This document shows, in pieces, positions 25,138 through 36,959 of a stretch of 64,000 nucleotides of DNA. The stretch spans positions 47,086,596 to 47,150,595 of the forward strand of contig CM050454.1 of assembly GCA_027563935.2 (NCBI GenBank). Reading direction: 5' to 3'. The DNA comes from Costus lasius. Taxonomy: Eukaryota; Streptophyta; Magnoliopsida; Zingiberales; Costaceae. Positions within the stretch are counted from its first letter, which is position 1, and every line of letters begins with the position of its first letter. A model generated the notes under the pieces. That model did no database searches and was not told the DNA's origin. It saw only the letters and a program-made list of their open reading frames with translations. The position numbers and the translations under genes are program-made.

Positions 25138-25165
25138 CTGTCCTTTACGCTTGTGCACACACGGG
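25138..25165 (-). repeat. Sliver of reverse Cop3 LTR left of element C
   Basis: The sequence up to cacacacggg joins without a gap, after removing element C and one acggg, to 35280 (ctcctcgag...). On the minus strand this restores the Cop3 R/U5 motif ctcgaggagcccgtgtgtg. Confidence 0.7.
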
Positions 25166-27862
25166 TGAAGAGTCCCCTTCAAGGGGGAGCGAAAAACCCT
25201 TATAGGTGGCGCATATAGAACTTTTGCAGCGGATGCAAGGGTTTCATAGGATCGCAAGTAAGAGCATATGATCAACTTAACATATTGTATAGATCTAAAT
25301 AAGATCATACCATAGCCATAGCGTGGGTGGCGACTTGGAATCAAGAGAACAAAGTTGATCTCCTCCAAATGGCGCGCACACAAGATGAAGATGGCTTCTC
25401 CTTGTTTCTCCTTGTGCTAGCAAGGAAATCCAAGTCTCCTAACCGTGTGAAGGAGATTTGATGTATTCTTGGATTGCCGAATGCCTTCTTCTCTTTTCTT
25501 CTCGTCGAGACAAGCCACACTCAAGAGAGCGCAACCCAAGAGCAAAAACATTGAAGCATTTCGTGGCATTTTTCTTGGCTTGAGGCGTTTTGGCGTTAAG
25601 GCTTCCAAATATGGTAAGTCTTAAGTCTTCACACGTTCACGCTTAGTGAACTTATCAAAACGCTCTATCATTTGAACCATGCGTTCACATAAGTGAACCG
25701 GTTCAATTGACTTTGGTTCAACAACCAAATCAAACCAAAACCAAGACATGGTCTAGATCTCATTAAACCAAAAAGGGTTCAAGATCTAACCATACATCAC
25801 TTGATGCTCTTGATCTCATTGATCAAGCACCAGATCTCTCGATCGAAGCTTACCGATCTCAAGCCCTAATCAATCAAACATGATCAGACCAGATCTCACT
25901 TCCAATCAGAGTCTAAACTCCTTTAACCTGAACCAATTCAGTCCACACGATCTGACTTAAGTAAGCCATATCATCAAATTGTGCGACCCTGAGGGTTTCC
26001 TTTAAATGTCGGTAACGATAACTCACATTATCACGATCAGTGAGGGGTATCTAGCAACACATCACTGTCTCCCGATATAAAGGAAAGAGTCTTCCAAGAC
26101 TACACCCAAACCACAGCACAAGTGTGAATCCACTTCACTAGGCATACATGTTTCCTTTGCCACTGGATGTTCTTATTGGACAAGCGTGAAGGGTCCCCTT
26201 CAAGGGGGAGCGAAACCCTAAAGGGCGCATGTAAAATTTTGCAGCGGAAAAAGGGTTTCTAGGGATCAATAGCATGATATATGATCAACTATAGAAAAGA
26301 CTGATTGCAAACATCAAGAAGGTTCATACCATCGCCATTCTTTGGATGGTGTGTTGGAAGCAAAGATCAAAAGGGATCTTCTCCCTAGTTGACGCACACA
26401 AGATGAGGAATGGCTTCTCCTTGTTGTCTTTGTGCTAGCAAAGCTTCAAGGGTCCTTTGCGTGGAGGAGATGAGATCCTTTGGTGCTTGCCGAAAAAGCC
26501 TTCCTCTACACTCGTCGAGAGCGTTGTCACACGAGAGGGAAGAACACGTCAAGAGGTGATGAGAGGCAATAAGAGAGAACGTTCTATTCAACGTGGAGGC
26601 GTTGCAATCCAAAAATAGCAACCCATTACTCTTAACCGTTATGCGTTCACATGAAGTGAACCGCAACTCCTCTACACCATTCGAACCTTTGAACCAAGCG
26701 CTCACATGATGAGCCGGTTCAATTGAATTTGGTTCAAGACCAAATCAGCCCAAGCAATGGTCGATCTCATTGAACCTAAAGGTTCAAGATCTAACCGTTG
26801 ATCTCTCGATGCTCTTGATCTCACCGATCTAGCATCAAATCTCTCGATCGAAGCTTACCGATCTCAAGCCCTAATCAATCAAACATGATCAGACCAGATC
26901 TCACTTACAATCAGAGTTTAAACTCCTTTAAACTGAACCTAAACAATTCAGTCCACACGATCTGACTTAAGTAAGCCATATCATCAAATTGTGCGACCCT
27001 AAGGGTTTCCTTTAAACGTCGGTAACGATAACTTACGTTATCACGATCAGTGAGGGGTATCTAGCAACACATCACTGTCTCCCGATATAAAGGAAAGAGT
27101 CTTCCAAGACTACACCCAAACCACAGCACAAGTGTGAATTAACTCACTAGGCATACATGATTCCTTTGCCACTGGATGTTCATTATTGGACAAGCGTGTC
27201 AAGCCTGTAGCTCCAATATGATGAGCATGATTAGATCAGATGAGCATAGTCACCTGGGTATGGCCATACACTATTCTCAATCATCTCATTCAGGGGGGCC
27301 CCTTTAGAACATCTCACTCCTTAAACAAGGAGACGACAATCCTATATCTATCACTAGTGCCCTAACCTGATTCAAGCTCACCATCCAAGATAGTCTATAA
27401 TCATTATGTTTCAAATGATATTGAACTACCTCAAGACAATGACAATCATCATTTAGAAACACAAGTGATCTCAAGTCAGAGGACATGTGCCACTTGTTGC
27501 AAACAAGGATTATTCACATTGTGACAAGCAATTGAATATCCTAGTAGGGTCTGTCCAGTACATCCAATGTACCCATGAGTCTACATCTTATTCCATGCTC
27601 GAAGCATCCTATAAGATTAGAACACATATTAGTCTCAATCATATCAAGGCTATCTCATGTTCACCAAGATATCTCGACTAAGGACATATAGCATGTCAGC
27701 CTAGCTGAACAGCATTGAGACATTATTCAGAAGTACACTTATTGCAGCAGACAATGTAACAAACTGAATAACAACCATTGCCTTTATAAACATAAGAGTT
27801 TATACATGATACTGAAAGAATCCCAAGGCCTCAAACATTAGCCTTAAGGGCATACCCCAACA
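25166..27862 (-). repeat. Element C compound 3' LTR (LTR-in-LTR chimera)
   Basis: 25166-26186 matches the start of the 5' LTR (33584 onward) closely. At 26186 (gacaagcg) a new Cop1 LTR start appears (TGAAGGGTCCCC) and a full-length LTR runs to 27862. The part 26187 to about 27405 differs from C's own 5' LTR at many sites. From about 27406 to the end it is indistinguishable by eye from 34820-35274. This fits insertion of a different Cop1 LTR into C's 3' LTR, followed by recombination back into C. Confidence 0.85.
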
Positions 27863-27882
27863 ATCTCCCACTTGCACTTAAT

Positions 27883-30800
27883 CTAATGGTTGAGAAATCT
27901 CAAACCCATATTATTACAGTGCTTCTCATGCTTCTGCTGCGCTAGAGGCTTGGTAAGCGGGTCAGCGAGATTGTCATCTGTATGAACCTTGCAGATTTTG
28001 ATCTCGCCACGATCAATGATCTCCCGGATCAAGTGAAACCGTTTCTGTATGTGCTTGGACTTCTGGTGCGACCGTGGTTCCTTTTCTTGTGCGATTGCTC
28101 CAGTGTTATCACAGAAGATAACCAAAGGATCTGCACTCGAAGGAACAACACCAAGTTCCTGAATGAACTTACGAATCCACACTACCTCCTTGGATGCTTC
28201 CGAGGCTGCAACATACTCGGCTTCTGTTGTGGAATCAGCAACGATATACTGTTTGAAACTTTTCCATACCACTGCTCCACCATTCAAGATAAAAACATAG
28301 CCTGATTGCGATCGAAAATCATCCTGGTCCGACTGGAACGAAGCGTCAGTATATCCTTCAATACTGAGTTCTTCCTGACCACCATATATCAAGAACATAT
28401 CTTTGGTCCTCCGCAGATATTTCAAAATGTTCTTGACCGCAATCCAGTGTGCCTGACCTGGATTACTTTGGAAACGACTGGTCATGCTTAACCCGTAAGC
28501 GACGTCAGGGCGAGTACATAACATCGCATACATAATGGACCCAATAGCCGAAGCATAAGGCGTATTGTCCATTTCATCTTTCTCAGTCTGTGTTTGTGGA
28601 CACTGACTCTTTGAAAGATTCAGACCATGTCTGACTGGAAGATATCCTCTTTTAGAATTCTCTAAATGGAATCTCTCCAGGACTTTATCGATGTAAGTAC
28701 TTTGGCACAGCCCGAGAAGCCTCTTAGATCTATCTCTGTAGATCTTCACACCTAATACATAGGCTGCTTCTCCTAGATCTTTCATCTGGAAACATTTTCT
28801 TAACCATGCTTTAACAGCATGTAGTTCAGGAATATCATTTCCAATGATTAAGATATCATCGACGTAGAGGACTAGGAAAGTAATCACGCTCCCACTAAAC
28901 CTCTTATATACACACGGGTCATCTTTATTCTTGATGAAACCAAATTCACAGATTGATTCATCAAAACGAATATTCCAGCTTCTAGATGCTTGTTTAAGTC
29001 CATAAATGGACTTCTTTAACTTGCATATTTTATGATAATCTGATGGATTAGTGAAACCTTCAGGTTGTGTCATATACACATCCTCATCCAGTTTTCCATT
29101 AAGGAAAGCAGTCTTCACATCCATCTGCCAGATCTCATAATCGTAATATGCTGCTATCGCGAAAAGAATCCGAATGGACTTGAACATAGCTACAGGAGAG
29201 AAAGTTTCATCATAATCTATCCCGTAGATTTGTTTGAAACCTTTCGCAACTAGCCTGCCTTTATAGGTAACCACGTTACCATCCATGTCAATCTTCTTCT
29301 TGAAGATCCATTTACAGCCTATAGGGATTACTCCCGGAGGCGGATCAACCAAATCCCAGACTTGGTTATCTGACATGGAGTCCATCTCGGCTCGCATAGC
29401 TTCAAGCCATCTAGCTGAATCCGGTCCACTGACCGCATCCGCATAAGTGAGGGGTTCATCATTATTAATGATGTAGACTCCGTCATAGCGCTGAGGCTGT
29501 CGACGGATCCTTCCCGATCTTCGCGGTTCCCATGATATCTGAGCCTCAGGTTGTTCACTAACCTGTTCTACCGGCTCAGGCTCATCCAACTGTGCTTGAC
29601 TACTTTGTCCTTCTTCTGGATTCTCATCCAGCTTTATTTCTCTCCCACTGGCCTCTTGCAGAAGAAATTCCTTCTCAAGAAAAATGGCCGTCCGAGCAAC
29701 AAATACCTTGTTCTCTTTGGGATCATAGAAATAATAACCCTTAGTTTCCTTAGGGTAACTGACAAAGATGCATTTCTCAGATCTGCTCTCTAGTTTCCCA
29801 GAGGCGAGCTTTTTGACACAAGCCTCGCAACCCCAGATCTTTATAAATGTCAAGCTCGGCTGTTTCCCATACCATAACTCATATGGAGTATTTGAAACTG
29901 CCTTGGATGGCACTCGGTTTAGTACCTTTGCAGCTGTTTCCAGTGCAAAACCCCAAAAGGAGTAAGGTAGAGTAGCCTGACTCATCATAGAACGTACCAT
30001 ATCCAGTAAGGTTCTATTTCTCCTCTCGGACACACCATTCCATTGCGGTGTTCCTGGCGGAGTGAGCTGTGAGATAATCCCACACTCCTTCAGATAGTCA
30101 GTGAACTCTCGACTTAGGTATTCTCCACCTCGATCAGAACGAAGTGCCTTGATATTTCGGCCTAGCTGATTCTGTACTTCATTTTTGAACTCTTTGAACT
30201 TGTCAAAAGATTCACTCTTATGTCTCATTAGATAGACATACCCATATCTACTGAAATCATCAGTAAAGGTAATGAAGTATGAATAGCCACCTCTGGCATG
30301 TTTACTAAATGGCCCACACACATCACTGTGTATAAGGTCAAGTAAACCTGAAGCCCTTTGACCTTTGTTAGGAAAAGGAGACTTCGTCATTTTACCCAAT
30401 AAACAAGCTTTGCATGTATCAATCTCCTCATAGGAGAATGATCCCAGCAGTCCATGATCATGCAACCGCTTAATGCGCTTCTTGTTAATATGGCCTAAAC
30501 GACTGTGCCATAGCAAGGTGCTGTCATTAGCATATTTGGCTTTCTTATTATCAATGTTTTGTATAGAACATTCCATGTCTAACATGAATAATCCATTGTT
30601 AATTGATCCAGTAGCATAAACAATATTATCATAACAAAGAATACACTTTGAAATATTGCATTCAAAGGAAAATCCTTTCCTGACAAGAGCAGGAATAGAG
30701 ATAATATTTTTCGTAATACTCGGAACAAAATAACAATTGTCCAGTTCTAATACAAGTCCAGATGGTAATGAGATGTAATAAACCCCTACAGAGACAGCAG

Positions 30801-31767
30801 CAACCCGTGCCCCGTTTCCAACTCGTAGGTCCACCTCATGCTGTCCCACCTGTCTTCTTCTCTTGAGTTCCTGTACATTTGAACAAATGTGAACTCCACA
30901 TGCAGTGTCCAACACCCATGAAATAGAAGAAGAAGATATCATGACCTCAGTCACAAATATACCTGAGCCAGAAGCGATGCTTCCCTTCTTTTCTCCTTGG
31001 AGCGCTTTACAGTCCTTTTTCCAGTGACCCAGCTGGCCACAGTGGAAACATCTGTTGTCCTTCGACCGCTTTACCTTTTGTTTCAGAGCCTTGCTGTAGT
31101 TCTTGACAGGGGCTTTGCCCTTCTTCCCCTTCTTCTTGTTCCTGGAAGGGAACATCAAGACAGAGGTTGAAGGCTTTCCCTTTAGAGTTTCCTCTGTAGT
31201 CAAGAGCATATTCAGCAACTCTGCCGGAGTACAGTCGATCTTGTTCATATTAAAATTAATAATGAACGGATCGAAAGAGGCCGGGAGGGACTGCAGAATA
31301 ATGTCTACAGCAAGCTCCTGATTGATGGTATGCCCCAGTTTCTCTAGAGCCTCTTTGTGCCCAATCATCTTGAGCACATGAGCTCCCACTGGACTCCCTT
31401 CAGCCAGTTTGCTCTGAAAGAAAAGCTTGGTCAAATTATAGCGTTCAGTCCTCGCCTGTGCAGCATACAGCATCTTGAGGTTTGCTATAATTTCTATAGC
31501 AGACATATCCTCATGCTGACGCTGCAGTTGTGGCGTCATAGATGCTAGCATCAGGCAAGCAACATCAATGCCATCATTGACATGCTTTTCATAGGCATCC
31601 CGAACCGCCCTTGCAGCGTTCGGAGCGGGTTGAGGCGGTACAGCCGTCTCGAGGACATACAGTTTCCTCTCTGCCTTAAGAACAATCTTAAGGTGTCCGT
31701 ACCAGTCTGAGAAGTTTGGCCCAGCAAACTTCTCCCTTTCCAGTAGGGATCGCACATTGAAGCTCAT
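27883..31767 (-). CDS. Copia gag-protease-integrase-RT-RNase H polyprotein, intact
   Basis: This is a single 1294-residue frame. It would make the capsid protein and all enzymes needed to copy and integrate a Copia retrotransposon in cytoplasmic virus-like particles. By residue: gag about 1-235; zinc knuckle CX2CX4HX4C at C240, C243, H248, C253; protease motif DTACG at 287-291 (family consensus D-[ST]-G); gag-pre-integrase with H421/H426 and C452/C455; integrase triad D482, D545, E581 (35 residues between the last two); a Ser/Pro/Glu-rich linker about 700-765; RT from about 817 with D883 and YVDD at 968-971; RNase H with D1141, E1184 and D1220; C-terminus near FLNH. The Met at 31767 is preceded by leader and aligns with element A's start. 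Length matches BARE/Angela-like relatives. No stop or frameshift is seen, so this is the only coding-competent element in the window. Confidence 0.95.
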   Translation of the reverse strand: MSFNVRSLLEREKFAGPNFSDWYGHLKIVLKAERKLYVLETAVPPQPAPNAARAVRDAYEKHVNDGIDVACLMLASMTPQLQRQHEDMSAIEIIANLKMLYAAQARTERYNLTKLFFQSKLAEGSPVGAHVLKMIGHKEALEKLGHTINQELAVDIILQSLPASFDPFIINFNMNKIDCTPAELLNMLLTTEETLKGKPSTSVLMFPSRNKKKGKKGKAPVKNYSKALKQKVKRSKDNRCFHCGQLGHWKKDCKALQGEKKGSIASGSGIFVTEVMISSSSISWVLDTACGVHICSNVQELKRRRQVGQHEVDLRVGNGARVAAVSVGVYYISLPSGLVLELDNCYFVPSITKNIISIPALVRKGFSFECNISKCILCYDNIVYATGSINNGLFMLDMECSIQNIDNKKAKYANDSTLLWHSRLGHINKKRIKRLHDHGLLGSFSYEEIDTCKACLLGKMTKSPFPNKGQRASGLLDLIHSDVCGPFSKHARGGYSYFITFTDDFSRYGYVYLMRHKSESFDKFKEFKNEVQNQLGRNIKALRSDRGGEYLSREFTDYLKECGIISQLTPPGTPQWNGVSERRNRTLLDMVRSMMSQATLPYSFWGFALETAAKVLNRVPSKAVSNTPYELWYGKQPSLTFIKIWGCEACVKKLASGKLESRSEKCIFVSYPKETKGYYFYDPKENKVFVARTAIFLEKEFLLQEASGREIKLDENPEEGQSSQAQLDEPEPVEQVSEQPEAQISWEPRRSGRIRRQPQRYDGVYIINNDEPLTYADAVSGPDSARWLEAMRAEMDSMSDNQVWDLVDPPPGVIPIGCKWIFKKKIDMDGNVVTYKGRLVAKGFKQIYGIDYDETFSPVAMFKSIRILFAIAAYYDYEIWQMDVKTAFLNGKLDEDVYMTQPEGFTNPSDYHKICKLKKSIYGLKQASRSWNIRFDESICEFGFIKNKDDPCVYKRFSGSVITFLVLYVDDILIIGNDIPELHAVKAWLRKCFQMKDLGEAAYVLGVKIYRDRSKRLLGLCQSTYIDKVLERFHLENSKRGYLPVRHGLNLSKSQCPQTQTEKDEMDNTPYASAIGSIMYAMLCTRPDVAYGLSMTSRFQSNPGQAHWIAVKNILKYLRRTKDMFLIYGGQEELSIEGYTDASFQSDQDDFRSQSGYVFILNGGAVVWKSFKQYIVADSTTEAEYVAASEASKEVVWIRKFIQELGVVPSSADPLVIFCDNTGAIAQEKEPRSHQKSKHIQKRFHLIREIIDRGEIKICKVHTDDNLADPLTKPLAQQKHEKHCNNMGLRFLNH

Positions 31768-33569
31768 GGTGTTCGTTGCTGCAGGAATCTACAACAATGC
31801 AAGAACAGTAAGGTCAGTATCAATGTTTAGAATCAATCCAGGACTTAAGAAAGATTCTTTTCTCACTATTTTATCTGACTGAAAAATCCATTAAAACAGT
31901 CCGAAAGAGTAATCACTCTTTTAGTGAGATGGGATCCAGATTTCATACTTGGTCTCTGCGTCCCGCTCAGGCGAGATAAGATGCACAGAGAGTACAAGCA
32001 CTAATTTCTGGTAGGCAGTCCCTGTCAATCGCCAACCCGTGCGATTCCCCTTCATCTGGGCAATCCAGCAGACTGTGCCAACTGAGTTGGTACAACACAG
32101 TCTCTGATCCCACAGATGGCTGCCTCCATATAGCTATCATATGCCCCATATGTAGCCTACATGGTCAAGCTCACCTGACCTACTCCCTGGACCACCACGT
32201 GCTATGCTGAGCAACGAGAAGCGATAAATCCCTTCCCTGTAACACGCAGGTGTAATCACACACCGTCTGAAGATAGATGGGCGTGCCCACTGAGTGGGTA
32301 CAACACGGCCCCAACGATAGTCAGAACAGTGAGGTTTCGCGTCAGAAGGCTTACGTGCTTGATATTATAACGTTGGATTTTAACGGTCTTTTATCTTCTT
32401 AACTATCATGCAAACCCTATGGTGATAGCAGAAGATAAATAAATCATGCACTTCTAATTATAAAAACAATAAGTAGAAAGCATGCTGATCTTATGTGGTA
32501 AAAGCCCAATAACCCTAAGTAAGACCTTAATTTAACTTAAGTCTTCACTTGAGCTCTCCATGGGTCTTTTGCAGCTCATCTGGCCCAGACCAGGGCCCAA
32601 GCGCCCTCTGCAGCTCAGGTGCGCCCACCAGGTAGATGCGCCTGTCATAGGGTCAAACCCTAGACCTCCCACCTGGTCAAGCCACTACTGCATGCGCCAA
32701 TGCCATGTGTGCTCTGTGCTCTTGTCTGATTAAAATTACAATTTAATCTATCTAGACAAGATTGACACGCAAGTCAATTACATTTTATAAATTAATTCAA
32801 ATGTGATGCGCAGATCACAATCAATATTAATTTACAATTTTAATCCAGGCACGCAGGCCCCAGCACAGCACACATTAAAAGGGCAACCCACATAAGATAA
32901 AATAAACAAGCACATGGCATCCAATCAACATGTGATCCATTAACAAAATAAAATTTTTTAAAATCCCATTGGAATCAATTTTATTTGTCTTATTTGCCCT
33001 ACTACCTTACAACGGTCCATTGATAGGGATCCACTCATCATGACTAGTCAGATCCACTGCCCTTGCATGCACCAAGTCCTAACTGACTTGAGTTGACCTA
33101 ATGGTCAACCATGCATGCGCAAAGGGCTGAACTGCCTTCATGAGTTCTGGCAAGCGGGTGTGACCCCGAGCCTAACTCATGCGCGTTCAAGGGTTGTCTC
33201 AACCAGACCTCGCTACACGCCCTTGATGCAGTCGACCTATAGCCACCTTATGCATGCGCATAGGTGCCATCTGGTCGACCCATCTAGGCTGTCAGATGGT
33301 CTGATCAGACTATTTGGATCCTCCCTAGAAGATGACTTCAACCCCATCAACCCGTCTAAGGGTTTATAGCAAGGTCTTAGATCTAAGTGAGCGCGCAAGT
33401 GATGCAGTTTTTGACAAAAACATTAACATGCGCCAATACATGCGCCTAAGAGTAACATACTTCATACTTGCATGTAATCCTTTCGCATGATCATAACCCT
33501 AGATCTATTCAACTCAAACATGGATCACCAAACATTAAGCAATCATAAGCTTCATACCGAAACCAAAAA
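31768..33569 (-). other. Element C leader with three hairpins
   Basis: About 1.8 kb, homologous to element A's leader. The hairpins are conserved at 32286-32298, 32078-32090 and 31961-31976 (plus-strand coordinates). Short ORFs (31967-32149, 33115-33369) are without domains. Confidence 0.65.
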
Positions 33570-33581
33570 GCTCTGATACCA
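33570..33581 (-). other. Element C primer binding site (initiator Met tRNA)
   Basis: The minus strand reads TGGTATCAGAGC two bases inside the 5' LTR. Confidence 0.93.
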
Positions 33582-33583
33582 AT

Positions 33584-35274
33584 TGAAGAGTCCCCTTCAA
33601 GGGGGAGCGAAAAACCCTTATAGGTGGCGCATATAGAACTTTTGCAGCGGATGCAAGGGTTTCATAGGATCGCAAGTAAGAGCATATGATCAACTTAACA
33701 TATTGTATAGATATAAATAAGATCATACCATAGCCATAGCGTGGGTGGCGACTTGGAATCAAGAGAACAAAGTTGATCTCCTCCAAATGGCGCGCACACA
33801 AGATGAAGATGGCTTCTCCTTCTTTCTCCTTGTGCTAGCAAGGAAATCCATGTCTCCTAACCGTGTGAAGGAGATTTGATGTATTCTTGGATTGCCGAAT
33901 GCCTTCTTCTCTTTTCTTCTCGTCGAGACAAGCCACACTCAAGAGAGCGCAACCCAAGAGCAAAAACATTGAAGCATTTCGTGGCGTTTTTCTTGGCTTG
34001 AGGCGTTTTGGCGTTAAGGCTTCCAAATATGGTAAGTCTTAAGTCTTCACACGTTCACGCTTAGTGAACTTATCAAAACGCTCTATCATTTGAACCATGC
34101 GTTCACATAAGTGAACCGGTTCAATTGACTTTGGTTCAACAACCAAATCAAACCAAAACCAAGACATGGTCTAGATCTCATTAAACCAAAAAGGGTTCAA
34201 GATCTAACCATACATCACTTGATGCTCTTGATCTCATTGATCAAGCACCAGATCTCTCGATCGAAGCTTACCGATCTCAAGCCCTAATCAATCAAACATG
34301 ATCAGACCAGATCTCACTTCCAATCAGAGTCTAAACTCCTTTAACCTGAACCAAAACAATTCAGTCCACACGATCTGACTTAAGTAAGCCATATCATCAA
34401 ATTGTGCGACCCTGAGGGTTTCCTTTAAATGTCGGTAACGATAACTCACGTTATCACGATCAGTGAGGGGTATCTAGCAACACATCACTGTCTCCCGATA
34501 TAAAGGAAAGAGTCTTCCAAGACTACACCCAAACCACAGCACAAGTGTGAATCCACTTCACTAGGCATACATGTTTCCTTTGCCATTGGATGTTCTTATT
34601 GGACAAGCGTGTCAAGCCTGTAACTCCAATATGATGAGCATGATTAGATCAGATGAACATAGTCACCTGGGTATGGCCATACACTTTCTCATTCATCTCA
34701 TCCAGGGGGGCCCCTTTAGAACATCACACTCCTTAAACAAGGAGACGGCAATCCTATATCTATCACTAGTGTCCTAACCAGACTCATGATCATTATCCAA
34801 GATAGTCTATAACCATTATGTTTCAAATGATATTGAACTACCTCAAGACAATGACAATCATCATTTAGAAACACAAGTGATCTCAAGTCAGAGGACATGT
34901 GCCACTTGTTGCAAACAAGGATTATTCACATTGTGACAAGCAATTGAATATCCTAGTAGGGTCTGTCCAGTACATCCAATGTACCCATGAGTCTACATCT
35001 TATTCCATGCTCGAAGCATCCTATAAGATTAGAACACATATTAGTCTCAATCATATCAAGGCTATCTCATGTTCACCAAGATATCTCGACTAAGGACATA
35101 TAGCATGTCAGCCTAGCTGAACAGCATTGAGACATTATTCAGAAGTACACTTATTGCAGCAGACAATGTAACAAACTGAATAACAACCATTGCCTTTATA
35201 AACATAAGAGTTTATACATGATACTGAAAGAATCCCAAGGCCTCAAACATTAGCCTTAAGGGCATACCCCAACA
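33584..35274 (-). repeat. Element C 5' LTR (1691 bp)
   Basis: On the plus strand it begins TGAAGAGTCC and ends CCCCAACA, followed by the duplication acggg. Confidence 0.95.
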
Positions 35275-35279
35275 ACGGG

Positions 35280-36914
35280 CTCCTCGAGATCCCTCTTTCT
35301 CCATGCTCAGAGCTAGGGTCAGGAGAAGAGATCCACACCTTTGAGTTCTCACCACCTTGCATGCACTACCAAGGAGATGCGCCAAGGTGTGAGTGTTGGA
35401 GTTACTTTTCTTCTAACTTGTGCCACCACAAGAGTTGCACCAAGTTGAAGAGTGCCTTCTCCAAGGTGCGCCAATGCTAATGGACATGCCAATGGTGAAT
35501 GGAGAAGCCTTCAATCTCTGCTTATCACCACAAGAGAGAAGACTTTTCACCACAAGAGGAAGGGAGACAATCTTCAAGGTCGGTGGTGCCAAGAGGAGAG
35601 GTTGACAACTAGGGTTGAGTGGGGAGAGAATGGTCCTAGGCTACTAGGGTATTCCAAGATGAAAGCATAGCTGTATTCGCCCCCTAGCCTCTCCTTATAT
35701 AGAGTTTAAGTTGCAGGTTCCACTACTTAAGTCGCAAATAAATCTCTTATATTATATTTTATCCTATTAATTGAATATAAATATTCAATTATGCGATTAA
35801 ACAATGGACCCCTCCAGGTTATACTAAATCTAGTCGACAAGGCTCCAAATAAATTTGACATCTTTTTAGATAACTTGACCCGTTGACTAAACATAGTCAA
35901 CCTAGGTCAAATGTGATCACACGAAGTTCAACCACTGTCAACTCATCTCATAGCGCCATCCAACTCTATATAATCATCTCCCACCTCAACACATGCATCC
36001 GTGATGCACAAGACTCCCAAATAGATTTAAATCATCTAGATATTTGATATGAGGCTACCCGATTTGTATGAGATCTCGAGTATTTAGGTGTGCTGCCCTG
36101 TAAGTTTCTCTTACATTGGTAGTGATAACCTCATGTCATCATAAGCAATGAGTGGCACCAAGCAGTATATCAATGCTACCCAAGTCATCGAAATGGATGC
36201 CATCAACGACAACCCCTAAACTGCAACAAAGTATATATGCATTTCTTGTCCCATTACTAGGCTGACATCCAAATTACACATGTGTGTCATACTTGTTTAT
36301 CCCAATCAAATGGTCATGACTAAATCAAGGTTAACCTGAGTGTGGCCATACACTTTCAGTCATAATCCATATAGGGGGCCCAAGGACGTCAAGCTTCATC
36401 TTAAGGAAGAGGCAAATCCTCTATTAGCAAGCTGTACCTCTCACATGATATGTCTAATGACAATTGTTATGACCTCCCTACTATGCCGAGGCGTTAGGAT
36501 GTATCAAAGCATATCCCTTACCATACAAAGACATAAACTCCCTCAAGCTGTAGGACAAATGCACCTCTATCACTGTGAATTTTAACTTAAGACACCAAGT
36601 TAAAACTTCACGGCAAATTAGTCTATTATATCTATATCAATATTCTCATATGTCTGTGTTTCGCACCTCGTGCTTAACTAGTGCATAAATTAGTCTCACC
36701 CACACCATAGCTGTCTCTTATCTACTATGGTACTCGACTAGGGACATAACATTTTGAGATATGATATCTAGGGACATCATCATGTAAACATACATATGCA
36801 TAGATGTATAGAAAACCACGACAATGACAATGCCAAGATATATATAAGTGTATCAGAAGTAAATGTAGTACATGTTTTCGGACCAACAACAGGTCCTAGT
36901 GCATAACACTAACA
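35280..36914 (-). repeat. Reverse Cop3 LTR, main part
   Basis: Read on the minus strand it starts tgttagtgttatgcac and proceeds through Cop3 landmarks (ggacctg.tgttggtcc, the Met-rich central part, tatataaggagagg) to ctcgaggagcccgtgtgtg. Element C then splits it. ORFs at 35420-35670 and 36340-36585 fall inside and have no domain. It is old: about 1.66 kb against 1.88 kb for F, with many indels. Its 3' tail is cut off by the Cop2-like LTR ending at 25137. Confidence 0.75.
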
Positions 36915-36959
36915 TATTTTTCTTGTAATTTGTTTTTTTTTTTGTCAAAACTTGTTATA

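Larger units (their letters stand above)
25166..35274 (-). mobile_element. Cop1 element C (complete Copia with intact polyprotein)
   Basis: This minus-strand element has 5' LTR 33584-35274, primer site 33570-33581, leader, intact gag-pol 27883-31767, polypurine tract at 27863-27875 and a compound 3' LTR 25166-27862. The target duplication is acggg (25161-25165 and 35275-35279). Over the shared first 1 kb of the LTRs I count about 6-7 substitutions and a small deletion, so it is slightly older than A. The extra length on the left comes from a second Cop1 LTR start inside the 3' LTR. Confidence 0.95.

Noticed and set aside
27883..31767. Long intact ORF as a possible host gene
   Set aside because: The zinc knuckle, integrase, RT and RNase H order, flanking LTRs, primer site and target duplication identify it as Copia gag-pol.
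35420..35670. Two overlapping ORFs that could be a small unique gene beside element C
   Set aside because: They fall inside the reverse Cop3 LTR that continues from 25138-25165, and they overlap in different frames.
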